From positions 1 to 54,893 of the forward strand of contig CAMBGA010000004.1 of NCBI GenBank assembly GCA_945866095.1: a stretch of 54,893 bases of DNA. The letters run 5' to 3'. Below are positions 10,034 through 20,425 of this stretch, piece after piece. Positions within the stretch are counted from its first letter, which is position 1. Each line of letters starts with the position of its first letter. The DNA is from Spirosoma fluviale. Lineage in GTDB: Bacteria; Bacteroidota; Bacteroidia; Cytophagales; Spirosomataceae. The position numbers and the translations under genes were made by a program. The notes under the pieces are model-generated. The model did not search any database and was not told where the DNA came from. It worked only from the letters and a program-made list of their open reading frames with translations.

Positions 10034-10064
10034 CAAATCTAAAAAGATATTTTCAAATTTACAA
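10034..10064 (-). promoter_or_regulatory. Bacteroidota-type promoter for rplU-rpmA (TTG-N20-TAGATTTG)
   Basis: Minus strand: -33 TTG at 10064-10062, 20-nt spacer, -7 TAGATTTG at 10041-10034. Confidence 0.65.
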
Positions 10065-10076
10065 GTGAGGACTACA

Positions 10077-11246
10077 TTATTCGTAAATAAATTCCCCAAA
10101 AGAACTTCTGATGGTCAGCTTTTTACCTGAAAAAGCCTCCACATGACCGACTATTTGAGCTGGAATTCCGAATGATTCCGCGATCTGAATAATTTCTTCT
10201 GCGCGTTCAGGAGACACATATAATTCCATGCGATGTCCCATGTTAAATACTTGGTACATTTCCTTAAAATCCGTTCCACTTTCTTTTTGGATTAAAGCAA
10301 AAAGCGGAGGGATGGGAAATAAATGATCTTTCACCACATGCACATTGTTGACAAAATGCAAAATTTTGGTTTGCGCGCCACCGGAACAATGTACCATTCC
10401 GTGGATTTGGGATCTCATCGACTTCAAAATGGCCATAATCACTGGCGCATAGGTCCTAGTCGGAGATAATATGAGTTGGCCCACATTCAAATCCGCCCCC
10501 TCCACAACATCCGTTAATTGCTTAGAACCCGAATAAACCAATGACTCGGGAACCGATGGATCAAAACTTTCAGGATATTTTGTGGCCAAATACTTAGCCA
10601 AAACATCATGCCGGGCAGAAGTCAAACCGTTGCTTCCCATCCCGCCATTGTATTTATTTTCATAGGTTGCTTGGCCATCAGAAGCCAAACCAACAATCAC
10701 ATCTCCGGCCTGAATATTAGCATTAGAAACCACATCGCTGCGTTTCATGCGGCCTATCACCGTACTATCCACAATAATCGTTCGCACTAAATCTCCTACG
10801 TCTGCCGTTTCTCCACCTGTGCTATAAATTCCTACGCCATGATCGCGCAGCATTTGCAATACCTCCTCGGTTCCGTTGATAATCTCGGCAATTACCTCCC
10901 CTGGAATTAAGTTTTTATTTCGGCCAATCGTAGACGAAAGTAACATCTGATCCATCGCTCCCACACAGATTAAATCATCTGTATTCATTACCACCGCATC
11001 CTGTGCAATGCCGCGCCAAACCGAAATATCTCCTGTTTCTTTCCAATATAAATAGGCCAAAGAGGACTTTGTCCCTGCGCCATCCGCATGCATAATATTG
11101 CAATACGCTGGATCGCCGCCCAAAATATCGGGTGAAATTTTACAAAAAGCGCCTGGAAAAACTCCCTTGTCTAAATTGGCAATCGCCCGATGAACATCTT
11201 CTTTTGAGGCAGAAACCCCTCGTTGCATATAGCGATCAGACGACAT
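10077..11246 (-). CDS. purM: AIR synthase / phosphoribosylformylglycinamidine cyclo-ligase
   Basis: DGAGTKSSLAYLYWKETGDISVWRGIAQDAVVMNTDDLICVGA; YSTGGETADVGD. Confidence 0.88.
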   Translation of the reverse strand: MSSDRYMQRGVSASKEDVHRAIANLDKGVFPGAFCKISPDILGGDPAYCNIMHADGAGTKSSLAYLYWKETGDISVWRGIAQDAVVMNTDDLICVGAMDQMLLSSTIGRNKNLIPGEVIAEIINGTEEVLQMLRDHGVGIYSTGGETADVGDLVRTIIVDSTVIGRMKRSDVVSNANIQAGDVIVGLASDGQATYENKYNGGMGSNGLTSARHDVLAKYLATKYPESFDPSVPESLVYSGSKQLTDVVEGADLNVGQLILSPTRTYAPVIMAILKSMRSQIHGMVHCSGGAQTKILHFVNNVHVVKDHLFPIPPLFALIQKESGTDFKEMYQVFNMGHRMELYVSPERAEEIIQIAESFGIPAQIVGHVEAFSGKKLTIRSSFGEFIYE

Positions 11247-11249
11247 ATT

Positions 11250-12221
11250 TTATGAAATTTTTAATTGAGCAAACTCTTTGGCAAAATACGTTAAAATCAC
11301 TTGGGCTCCTGCTCGTTTGATGGACAACAAACACTCCAGCATCGCCTTTTCGCCATCGATCCAACCTTGTTGGCCCGCCGCTTTTACCATCGCATATTCC
11401 CCTGAAACATTATAAGCGGCAATAGGTAAATGCGAATTTTCTCTTAACAAAGCGATGATATCCAAATAAGCCAAAGCCGGTTTGACCATTAAAAAATCGG
11501 CCCCCTCGGATTCATCTAATTCTAGTTCTATTAAGGCTTCTCGGCGATTGGCCGGATTCATTTGATATGTTTTCTTATCGCCAAATTTAGGCGCGGATTC
11601 AAGTGCATCCCGAAAAGGTCCATAAAATGCGGAGGCATATTTAGCTGTATAAGCCATAATCCCCACGTTTGAGAAGCCCGCGTCGTCCAATGACTCGCGC
11701 AAATATCCGATACGGCCATCCATCATGTCTGAGGGGCCGATCAATTTAGAACCTGCTTGTGCTTGGGCAATCGCCATTTTAGCTAAAATAGGCAGCGTCT
11801 CATCATTTAAAATTTGGCCTCCTTGAACAATTCCGTCATGCCCATCTGAACTGTATGGGTCCATCGCGACATCCGTCAAGAGACTGATTTCAGGAAATCT
11901 TTTACTTACTTCATAAATGCTCTCCAAATAAAGGGAGCCTTTTTTATGACTTTCTGAAGCGGTAGAATCCTTTTTTGATTCTGCTATTTGGGGAAATAAG
12001 GCAAACGATTGAATGCCTAAATTAACACATGATTCAATTTCCTTGAGTAATAAATCCGTTGAGTAGCGATAAATGCCCGGCATGGATTTGATTTCGGTGC
12101 TCACGTTTTTCCCTTCCATCACGAACAAAGGAAATAACATGTCCTTCACGGAAAGTCTAGTTTCCTCGACCATGGAACGAATTACAGCACTGGAACGATT
12201 TCTACGGGGCCTTTGTAACAT
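11250..12221 (-). CDS. hemB: Porphobilinogen synthase (delta-aminolevulinic acid dehydratase)
   Basis: RPRRNRSSAVIRSMVEE; LTDVAMDPYSSDGHDGIV; ADFLMVKPALAYLDI. Confidence 0.96.
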   Translation of the reverse strand: MLQRPRRNRSSAVIRSMVEETRLSVKDMLFPLFVMEGKNVSTEIKSMPGIYRYSTDLLLKEIESCVNLGIQSFALFPQIAESKKDSTASESHKKGSLYLESIYEVSKRFPEISLLTDVAMDPYSSDGHDGIVQGGQILNDETLPILAKMAIAQAQAGSKLIGPSDMMDGRIGYLRESLDDAGFSNVGIMAYTAKYASAFYGPFRDALESAPKFGDKKTYQMNPANRREALIELELDESEGADFLMVKPALAYLDIIALLRENSHLPIAAYNVSGEYAMVKAAGQQGWIDGEKAMLECLLSIKRAGAQVILTYFAKEFAQLKIS

Positions 12222-12259
12222 CGAAATTTAATTAGAAAACAAAGGTACAAATTATAATT

Positions 12260-12604
12260 TTATTGCGATAATTTGTTCTGGATCTCGTTCAATTTGGCCT
12301 GTAATTCACTAACCACCTTTACATATTCGGCAAACTCTTTCCGAGTCACAAAGCCATATTCTTGAAATTTTGACTCTTCTTCCCAATTGGGCATTTCGGT
12401 GCTAGCCCTAAATGGGGAAAAATCAGATAATTCAAATTCCAAAATAGCAGCAATTTGGATCATCCTTGACAAGGAAGGGTCGGTGATTCCTCGTTCAATT
12501 TTCGAATAGGCCGACACGGTTATGCCTAATTGCATAGACACATAATCTTGGGTATAATCCTTGGCATTTCTAATTTTCCGAATTCGAGCGGCGAAGTCTT
12601 TCAT
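12260..12604 (-). CDS. XRE-family helix-turn-helix transcriptional regulator
   Basis: RIRKIRNAKDYTQDYVSMQLGITVSAYSKIERGITDPSLSRMIQIA. Confidence 0.88.
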   Translation of the reverse strand: MKDFAARIRKIRNAKDYTQDYVSMQLGITVSAYSKIERGITDPSLSRMIQIAAILEFELSDFSPFRASTEMPNWEEESKFQEYGFVTRKEFAEYVKVVSELQAKLNEIQNKLSQ

Positions 12605-12614
12605 AGCTACAAAA

Positions 12615-12631
12615 TTCTAAAACAATTAGAA
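12615..12631. promoter_or_regulatory. Candidate operator (TTCTAA-N5-TTAGAA) upstream of the XRE gene
   Basis: Perfect 6-bp inverted repeat beginning about 10 nt upstream of the start codon. Confidence 0.35.
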
Positions 12632-12773
12632 AATTGGTAGCGCCCTTATCCGACATAATATATACTGAAAGGAAAATAAGTAAACTTATATTTCAATTCT
12701 TGCTCATAGGCTCTAATGACAAGCCTAAAATGAAATATTCTTTCCTGAAAATTGAGTCTGCAAACGAAAAAAA

Positions 12774-14156
12774 CTAGGAAATTTTGTTCAGCTGAAGCCC
12801 CACCGTAGGATCTTCTGACAAATTTAGTCCTGAATTTCGTAAAATAGTGGCCAATGGATCCAATAAATCCTCCGAACCTAGCACCCAAACATTCCAAAAT
12901 TCGGTCAACGGTGCTTGATACACCTCTTCGGCGATCCTAAAAAAATCGCTTTGTTCATATCCTTTTTTGAGATTTCCAAAACGTGCATTCATCAGTTGCA
13001 TTACCTCTCGAATGGACTTGGCTCCCCCAAATTTTTGTTGGATTAATAAGTCTAATCCCAAGGCGACAATTGCCCCTTTAAAATAAATGGAAACTCGCTT
13101 TCCGGGGGTGGAGGGGCCGTAACCGTCCAACCATAGATCCATCGAACTCTGGGTGAGCGATTGAACCGAATAACGATCTCGATCAAAATATAATTTCAAA
13201 TTCCCCAATAGTAAATTCAAATATTCCTCTTCATGAATGACGCCAGAGGCTTTTAAAAACCAATCTCCCAAATAGGTGGTCACGCCTTCCACAATCCAGG
13301 CTGTTTCGAAATACGTAATTTCGCCATAGCGATAAGGCAACAATGGCTTTGGTCTTATGGTGGCAATATTCCAAACATGAAAAAATTCATGCGAAGCTAG
13401 GCCAATTAAATCATCGTAACATGCGCGATCTTCTGGCCCCATGACCATCATCGTGGATTGAGTATGCTCCACTCCGTGATAAAAAGGTTCAGGACAAATC
13501 CAATGTAAAAAATGATACCTTTTTACCGGCACCGCACCCATCCAGGCACATTGATAAGCAACAATTTTCTGATACGCATCGATCAATGGGTCTGAAAAGA
13601 CAGTGGATGGACCTATGCCTTGTAAAAAAAATTGGGCTCCCGCTTCCTTCCACGAATGTGAAAATATTTCTGCAGCGGCAAGAAAAGGAGAATCTACTAG
13701 TTCTCGATAAGTGCGCGCTTGAAACACTTTATTTTTAAAAGTCAAAGAGGTCGCAAATTGCCATTGACCCGGAAAATTGATCCTCAACTCGCATGCCTGA
13801 TTTTCAAAACCTAGGGGACAAACGAGGCAATTGACAAAATTAATGTACAACATGTCCGCATTAGCCACCGAACCTCCCGCATCTCGCTGAACGGCAAAAT
13901 AAGTGTACTCGAACGTAATTGGTGCGATTTCCGTACAATTTAAAACCCAAACAGAAGATTCAATCTTGTCTATGGAAATCTGTTGGCCCCCTTGAAAGGA
14001 TTTTATCTCCGGTATATTTTTAGCAAAGTTTTGTACTTGGTACCGACCCGGCCGCCAAATAGGCAATCCTATTTTCAGCCTCCCTAATTTCTTAGGTAGA
14101 AACTCACAGCTTATTTGGAGCCAATTTTCCTTGTCGGTGGATATCGTATATTTCAT
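12774..14156 (-). CDS. M61 family metallopeptidase (glycyl aminopeptidase-like)
   Basis: HEFFHVWN zinc motif followed by WIVEGVTTYLGD; internal start MKYTISTDKENW at 14156, overlapping the recO stop. Confidence 0.88.
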   Translation of the reverse strand: MKYTISTDKENWLQISCEFLPKKLGRLKIGLPIWRPGRYQVQNFAKNIPEIKSFQGGQQISIDKIESSVWVLNCTEIAPITFEYTYFAVQRDAGGSVANADMLYINFVNCLVCPLGFENQACELRINFPGQWQFATSLTFKNKVFQARTYRELVDSPFLAAAEIFSHSWKEAGAQFFLQGIGPSTVFSDPLIDAYQKIVAYQCAWMGAVPVKRYHFLHWICPEPFYHGVEHTQSTMMVMGPEDRACYDDLIGLASHEFFHVWNIATIRPKPLLPYRYGEITYFETAWIVEGVTTYLGDWFLKASGVIHEEEYLNLLLGNLKLYFDRDRYSVQSLTQSSMDLWLDGYGPSTPGKRVSIYFKGAIVALGLDLLIQQKFGGAKSIREVMQLMNARFGNLKKGYEQSDFFRIAEEVYQAPLTEFWNVWVLGSEDLLDPLATILRNSGLNLSEDPTVGLQLNKIS

Positions 14157-14839
14157 GCCATGACTTCTTGCAAAATTTCCCAAGACCTTAGTTCTCCAAA
14201 GGACTCGATATGCAAGCGATAAAAATACAAAAGTCCCGACAAACATTCCTTGCGCTGAGATCGAGAAATTATAAATGGCTCGCCATAATTGGCCATGACA
14301 AGCTCGCTCAATAATTTAGCATCAATGACGTTAGCACCCGAAAACTGAGACTGTTTTAATTGGTCTATCAACTCCTCCGTGCTCCCAGGTGCAAAGCCTA
14401 AAAATGAGGCCAAATTCCAAAGAAATTGGATATGAAAATTCTCATAATTTCCTTGGGCTCCATCCAAAAATTGGAACGATTCCTCTAGAAAATCATACAA
14501 AGGAAAATTTGCTTCTTCTTCTTTTAAAACTTTGGCTAATATCTCACTTAAGAATAAAGCGATACTGGATTTACCTACGTCAAAAGGAATTTGGCGATAA
14601 GGGAAATAGCATTTTGCTTCTGAAATTCGGTGAAGGCCGCGGCCTGGTTTGTGAAAAACTTCCAGGTCTAACAGGGTCAAGGGTTGGAAAAGCGCCATTT
14701 TATGTTTCGCCTTAGCCGACCGAACCCCATTTTCTATGTAGGATGCGATGCCGAACTCGGCGGTGTAAATAGTCACCAACAAAGATGTTTCTCGGTACTT
14801 TAAATTATGTAGAACAAGTCCCTTAGTCTTGGTTATCAT
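14153..14839 (-). CDS. recO: DNA repair protein RecO
   Basis: MITKTKGLVLHNLKYRETSLLVTIYTAEFGIASYIENGVR. Confidence 0.93.
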   Translation of the reverse strand: MITKTKGLVLHNLKYRETSLLVTIYTAEFGIASYIENGVRSAKAKHKMALFQPLTLLDLEVFHKPGRGLHRISEAKCYFPYRQIPFDVGKSSIALFLSEILAKVLKEEEANFPLYDFLEESFQFLDGAQGNYENFHIQFLWNLASFLGFAPGSTEELIDQLKQSQFSGANVIDAKLLSELVMANYGEPFIISRSQRKECLSGLLYFYRLHIESFGELRSWEILQEVMA

Positions 14840-15611
14840 CGTCCAAATCTAATCCCAACTCCATGGTTAATTTTTGCATGATTTCGTCGACAGAATCTTC
14901 CGGATTAAACCGAATAGGCTCCCTAAATTCTACCGTTAAATTCGTATTTCGCTTTTTCATCAGCAAGCCTTTTTTATCAAAGGCCCTTCTAAATCCATTT
15001 ATTCGAACAGGTACAACCAACGGATTTTCGCCCTTAATCAAATGAGCCGTCCCTTTTCTAAGGGGAGCAAAAGCACGTGTCGTTCCCTGAGGAAAACTAA
15101 CCACCCAACCGCATTTTAAGCCTTTTCCTATTTTGGCAACAGCCTCTAAATCCACTTCCCGCTTAACATCTTCTCCTTTTGCCCTCCAAGAACGATTGAC
15201 TAAAATGGCACCGGCCTGTGCAAAAATTCTTGGCAACAAGCCATCTTCTTTCATCGTCTCAGCTGCTGCGACATAAAATAAATTAGACCTTGGGGCCAAT
15301 AAATAAATGGGGTAATTGATGGAATTTTTAATGCCCCATTTGACCGAAAAAAAGATGTGGTATAAACAAATCACATCCATAAAATAGGTCTGGTGGTTGG
15401 GCAAAAAGAGAATTCCGTTTTCGGGAAGTTCGTCCAAATATTCGGTGCCCTTAATAATGGTCTTATTATAAAAACGCAAACGGCTATAAGTCAAAAACCC
15501 CATGACGATCATGGTGATGCGCTTAAAAACAATGGGGTTGCCGAAAGGGTCTCTTTCTCCTATGCCTAAGGTATCCATAAATTGAAATAATTTTGTCAGT
15601 TTGGATGCCAT
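14823..15611 (-). CDS. 1-acyl-sn-glycerol-3-phosphate acyltransferase-like protein
   Basis: PlsC-type motif FLPNHQTYFMD and FPQGTTR. Confidence 0.85.
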   Translation of the reverse strand: MASKLTKLFQFMDTLGIGERDPFGNPIVFKRITMIVMGFLTYSRLRFYNKTIIKGTEYLDELPENGILFLPNHQTYFMDVICLYHIFFSVKWGIKNSINYPIYLLAPRSNLFYVAAAETMKEDGLLPRIFAQAGAILVNRSWRAKGEDVKREVDLEAVAKIGKGLKCGWVVSFPQGTTRAFAPLRKGTAHLIKGENPLVVPVRINGFRRAFDKKGLLMKKRNTNLTVEFREPIRFNPEDSVDEIMQKLTMELGLDLDDDNQD

Positions 15612-15620
15612 AATAATGGA

Positions 15621-18600
15621 TTAAAATCCGCCTTGTTTTGTTTTCGGTTTTGTCGACTTAGGTGCTTCTTTAACAGGGGCTTGCTTTTTAGTATTCACTG
15701 CTTTTTTCGTTACGCTTGCTTGTCGGTAATATAACAAAAACCGTTTCAAAAAAGTCTCTTTTTCGTCTGCCGCTGCTTCCACAACCCGCACCACATCTTT
15801 GTCTTTTTTATCTACTTTTTCATTTTTAACGGCCTCACGAATGGCCGCCAAAAATTGATTGTCAGAAGAAAAAACCCCTAATTCGCCATTAAAGTACGCA
15901 AAATAATACCAAAGATCTTCCGATAATTCCCAATACCCATAAAACTCTTCCTTGTTTGGCTTCTTTATAACCTCCATATATCCTTTTATCGTACTGTTAA
16001 TGTCCACCGGCCCCACATTAACTAAAGGCAATCCACCCAAGGTATAAAATGAACTTGTATTTGCCGACCAAGACCAATGGACCTTCGAGAAATTGATGTT
16101 TTTAGCAAATTCAGGAGATACTTTGTCTAGGGCCAAATGTGCCTGATCCATTTTTGTTCGAATCGGGTCGACCAATGGTTTTTTCAATAAAAACTCCACT
16201 CTTTTTAGATATTCATCCCGATCCTCCGGCTCATCGGCAGATGTAGAAATGTAGCCTTCGTCCAAATTATATTTGACAATTCGGTCTCCCATGACTTTTA
16301 AAACGGTGGCGGGAATTGGGTATTGGATGCTCAGCCAAGCCTCTATTCGTGGGCTTAACGTGTCGGTAGATAAATTGATTTTACCAAAAGACTTAATCCC
16401 TTCATTTCCCGTAAATAGCTGAACGGGGCCATTGGCTTCCATTCTTTTCTGGTCAATAAATAGCCTCAATTCGCTTGATTTGCCTTTGACTTCATAGGAT
16501 TCTTTCCCCTCATTCACTTCTCCTTCCGCTGAAAAAAGAACCGGATCTAATTCATCTGAAAAGGGCCCTAAAAAAGTAGGGTACAATTTATTATCCGCAT
16601 TGATAAAAATTCCCGCCGTAACAGGTCTGCCCGCCTCATCTCGCAGATTAGCATCTAAACGTAAATTGGCCGATTCGCCTTTTGCATTTTCAAAGGGAAT
16701 CCATGCCGAACGGAAATTTTTCAAGCCAATCAAAGGCCGAATAAATCCTTTTAATTTTAAGAATGGCATTTTCGAAACCACATTAACCTCTCCTTTATAT
16801 TGCTGATGTTCACTCAACAAAATAGGTGTTTTTTCGGGAATTAAGCCCTCCGCCTGAACCCATTGCAAAGGTTCAGAGTTCGTTGATTTAGTTTTAATTG
16901 AAGCAGGAGCAGGTTTCTCAATTTTTAAGAATTCGAAATTTTTAATGGGTATAGCCACCGTGTCCCCATCGCTACGGGGCAACAGATAATTAGCCTCTCC
17001 TTTCCAGGCATCTGAATTAGCTTCAATGACACGCAAGTCAGCCAATTTATGGAGATTATTCAAAGGGTCCAAAAGGGCTCTTGCCCCAGAAAATGGTTTA
17101 AATTGGCCATCCTTTTGAATCGCAAATAAACCTTTCGCCGGAAATACAAAAGCCGCACCGATCGCTACATGTTGAACACCGCCTAATTGTAAAAACTGGG
17201 CTTTTAAATCATATTCGGCTGAAAAAGCCTTAATTGACCCCTGTGTTTCTTGGTCTGCACTGGCTACATTTCGATTTTTCAGAGTCATCAACGTGCTGTC
17301 CGAAGGATTGCTGGTGCTGTCTTCAAGCCAACGAGATAGCTCGAAACCAGATTTCCCAAACATCTTAAACCGTTCTGCTTTCAGATCCCAAAGTGCTTCC
17401 GTCAAAATACTTTGATAAGCAATGTATGGGAAAATAATCGGGCTTTCTTCTCGGCTCGAAAGCGTTTCTACACTCGGTTTGATCGAAACTTTTTGGGTCA
17501 ATAAATTGGCCTCCGCTGTAATGGATTTGGTGAAAATGGCAGGCTTAAATGAAGACATCTGTCTTCCTATGCGCATTTCGCTTTGATTCGTTTGCCACAA
17601 AGAAAAACCTAAATTAAAATGATTGGAGATAAAAACTCCATCCCCAAAGACAAGTTTTCCGCGGGCAAAAACCTTTTTATTATGCACACCCATTTGTCCG
17701 TCTAAACGAACTTGGCTTTGATAAAATGCAAGCTGATTTTTTATGGGTTTGACCCAAAGGCTGTCTTGACTCGGGCGCCAATTTAAAATATGGGCGGCCC
17801 ATTTGGTCTCTGGAAATATGTTTTTTCCTTGATAATTGGATGCCATTTTTCCCTCTAGAGCAGCAGATATCAAAGAATCAGGGTAAAAGTAGGTCGACTT
17901 TTGAACAGACGAAAGGGTTAATATCTGCAAAGTCCCGGAAGCGTGTAAGCCTAATTTATCCATCAGCAATGGCTCAGACATGATGTATTTGGCTTGTTTT
18001 TTATACAAATCCAAAGGGGCTTTACTGGTATATTTAAACCCAAAAGACTGGTCGGGCATTAACACTAACGAAACCTTTAAAGTAGGAATGAGGCCGTCGG
18101 TATAAAAACTCCCTTCAAACGTAATTTCCTTTTGGGTCAAACTATCCAATTCAATGCGGGGAACTTTAAAATAAAACTCTTTTCCATAGGCGCCTTTTGC
18201 ACGCCAAGGCTCATTAAAATAGGAGATTACTCCCGTAGGAATAATGAGTTTTGGATATTCGGCTACGCCCAATCGACCCGACTTGTTATTTGGTGGACTT
18301 AATAAAATGGTCCCCGCCCCATATTTAAATTGGCCCCCTAATTCTCTATTTCCCAAGGAACCATCTTTCAGCTTTGGTAAAAATGTGATGGAATCTATCT
18401 CTTTAAAATTGACCGAGAAATTGGAAAAATTAAAATCAAACAAGGGGCCTCTAAACCGATAATTTCCAATTTTAATTTCTCCTTTAAAATCAAAGTCCCT
18501 TCCTTTGCTAAAGACAATTTGCCGGTCTGAAGGGATAAAATTTGCTTTTAAGGAGTCTGAAACCGTAACCTCTTTTACCCCTCTGACAATAAGTTTTTGA

Positions 18601-20174
18601 GCGGCTAAGTCAATGGATATATTGGCAGAATCGCGGGAAATTTGATTGGCATTTGAGGCCACAAAAAATTTATCAAAATCTTTTTTGGCAAATTGGACTT
18701 GGGCATAATGCCTCCCCATTTTTGTAAAAGATATCACATCCGTTTTAGGGTCATAATTAATGTATCCTGCTTTAACGAATGAATTAAAACCGGGCATTAA
18801 CGCCTTATACTCCTTATTATTTTTCGCTAAAATATCTCCAAAATAGGCCCAATTTCGTTTAGATTCGATGAGGAAATTATACAGCACGCGCATTGGATTG
18901 AACGTCAAAGTACCTTGCAACATTTCGATTCGATCGGGACTATAATAATCGAAAGATTCTATCCAGGCGGGTACTTGGGACTTTCCAGAGATGCGGTAAA
19001 AATCAATTTTATCTGCATTTCTTTTTAAAATGGCTAAGTCGGCCGAAATTCTAATTTGATGATATGAATCTTCAAACAAAAGTCTTTCCTCGGCGATTCC
19101 TTCTAACTTTTTAATATGTAAAGTCTGGTCCTTTGCATACCAATTGCCTCGAATGAATGGATGATACAAAGAGTCCTTGGCGCCCATATAAGTAGTAAAA
19201 GAACCTTTTGGGATATCAATGGAGCCCTCAGGCGAAATCCAAAAAGAGGGTGCCAAAACACGGGCAATCATCTTTTTGTTTTTGACTATTTCGAGTTGGG
19301 CTGCTTCACGCGAAGCCAATAGGCCTAATTTATTCCCTTGAATCCACAATCGGCCTTTTGCGTTTCCAAATTCTCCTACAATAGGTTCTTTCAATGGGTC
19401 ATTTGACCGAAATTCCAGATTAAAATTAGGCGTCCCCGTTTTTCGTTTTAATGAAATTTTGGCCATTCCCTCGTTGGCCTTCCCCTCCATGCTTAACAAA
19501 GATTTGATGCCCAAAAGACTTGCTGACCGAGGCAATATTTCCCATTCATGTAATGTCATTTTAGAATTTGGGATCCCCCAAATGGCCCCCGACAAATCCG
19601 CATCAGCACCTATCCCAAACTTATCCTTCAATAGCCATGAGAATTCCTTACTTTCTAATCGAAGACTATCCTTGCCTATTTTGAATCGAACTTCGGATTT
19701 TTCCCAAATAAACCTAGGTCCATCCGAAATTTTGCTAGGCAATAACCAAGATGCCTGCTCGTCATAAAAATCGGCAGTAGGCACATCTGATAGAGGCGAT
19801 TCGGTATCCCAACCATCATTCTGAGCGGTTGATTGTAAGGTATCTATTAATTTTGTTTGGATCGTAGGCCACAGAATTCGTAAGTTTCCTTGAACGTTTA
19901 TGGTCAGATTTCCTGTTTGTGTCAATTGCTTATTATAAAACCAGGAGTCCAATTGCTCGGCCAAAACCATGGCCGTTTTGGGATCTTTTTGCGCTACTAA
20001 TTTTTTCCAGACTTCCACAAAATCCGAAAACAATACGGGTTCATTGGGGAATTGGACCAGAATTCGTATAAAGAAATATGCCAAGACAGGACTTCGAAAT
20101 CCCACTTTAGGCATTTGAATCAAAATAGCCTGAAGTTCCTTTTTTGCGTTTCGCTTACTGTATTTGAAGACCAA
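15621..20174 (-). CDS. Large protein of unknown function (main reading frame, 1517 aa); N-terminus encoded in the -1 frame upstream
   Basis: Very long ORF with no ATG or signal peptide; opens inside the upstream signal-peptide ORF at an A6 run. Confidence 0.8.
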   Translation of the reverse strand: MVFKYSKRNAKKELQAILIQMPKVGFRSPVLAYFFIRILVQFPNEPVLFSDFVEVWKKLVAQKDPKTAMVLAEQLDSWFYNKQLTQTGNLTINVQGNLRILWPTIQTKLIDTLQSTAQNDGWDTESPLSDVPTADFYDEQASWLLPSKISDGPRFIWEKSEVRFKIGKDSLRLESKEFSWLLKDKFGIGADADLSGAIWGIPNSKMTLHEWEILPRSASLLGIKSLLSMEGKANEGMAKISLKRKTGTPNFNLEFRSNDPLKEPIVGEFGNAKGRLWIQGNKLGLLASREAAQLEIVKNKKMIARVLAPSFWISPEGSIDIPKGSFTTYMGAKDSLYHPFIRGNWYAKDQTLHIKKLEGIAEERLLFEDSYHQIRISADLAILKRNADKIDFYRISGKSQVPAWIESFDYYSPDRIEMLQGTLTFNPMRVLYNFLIESKRNWAYFGDILAKNNKEYKALMPGFNSFVKAGYINYDPKTDVISFTKMGRHYAQVQFAKKDFDKFFVASNANQISRDSANISIDLAAQKLIVRGVKEVTVSDSLKANFIPSDRQIVFSKGRDFDFKGEIKIGNYRFRGPLFDFNFSNFSVNFKEIDSITFLPKLKDGSLGNRELGGQFKYGAGTILLSPPNNKSGRLGVAEYPKLIIPTGVISYFNEPWRAKGAYGKEFYFKVPRIELDSLTQKEITFEGSFYTDGLIPTLKVSLVLMPDQSFGFKYTSKAPLDLYKKQAKYIMSEPLLMDKLGLHASGTLQILTLSSVQKSTYFYPDSLISAALEGKMASNYQGKNIFPETKWAAHILNWRPSQDSLWVKPIKNQLAFYQSQVRLDGQMGVHNKKVFARGKLVFGDGVFISNHFNLGFSLWQTNQSEMRIGRQMSSFKPAIFTKSITAEANLLTQKVSIKPSVETLSSREESPIIFPYIAYQSILTEALWDLKAERFKMFGKSGFELSRWLEDSTSNPSDSTLMTLKNRNVASADQETQGSIKAFSAEYDLKAQFLQLGGVQHVAIGAAFVFPAKGLFAIQKDGQFKPFSGARALLDPLNNLHKLADLRVIEANSDAWKGEANYLLPRSDGDTVAIPIKNFEFLKIEKPAPASIKTKSTNSEPLQWVQAEGLIPEKTPILLSEHQQYKGEVNVVSKMPFLKLKGFIRPLIGLKNFRSAWIPFENAKGESANLRLDANLRDEAGRPVTAGIFINADNKLYPTFLGPFSDELDPVLFSAEGEVNEGKESYEVKGKSSELRLFIDQKRMEANGPVQLFTGNEGIKSFGKINLSTDTLSPRIEAWLSIQYPIPATVLKVMGDRIVKYNLDEGYISTSADEPEDRDEYLKRVEFLLKKPLVDPIRTKMDQAHLALDKVSPEFAKNINFSKVHWSWSANTSSFYTLGGLPLVNVGPVDINSTIKGYMEVIKKPNKEEFYGYWELSEDLWYYFAYFNGELGVFSSDNQFLAAIREAVKNEKVDKKDKDVVRVVEAAADEKETFLKRFLLYYRQASVTKKAVNTKKQAPVKEAPKSTKPKTKQGGF

Positions 20175-20359
20175 AAGCTAATAAACTGATCCGCAATTTT
20201 GGGGGCATCCTTATATTTGCTGGTTGATATCCAGGACTTGACTTCTTGAGGAAGTCGATCTGGGTTACCCGAAATGGATTGCGCTTGACCTTTATGCGAA
20301 TAAATAAAGGCAAAAATTAAATAAGACAGAATCTTTATATGGCGCAACAAATTTGGCAT
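20120..20359 (-). pseudogene. Frame-shifted N-terminal fragment (signal peptide) of the large protein at 15621..20174
   Basis: MPNLLRHIKILSYLIFAFIYSHKGQAQ... signal peptide; adding one A to the A6 run joins ...SETQK to KELQAILIQMPKV. Confidence 0.6.
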
Positions 20360-20425
20360 AATCAAACTCAAAAGAAGGTAAAAATACATAAAAATTTAGG
20401 ATATTTGAGGCTTATAATCCTGTAT

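Noticed and set aside
12646-12897. 83-aa minus-strand ORF overlapping the M61 3' end
   Set aside because: Runs out of frame through the M61 coding region; composition not protein-like.
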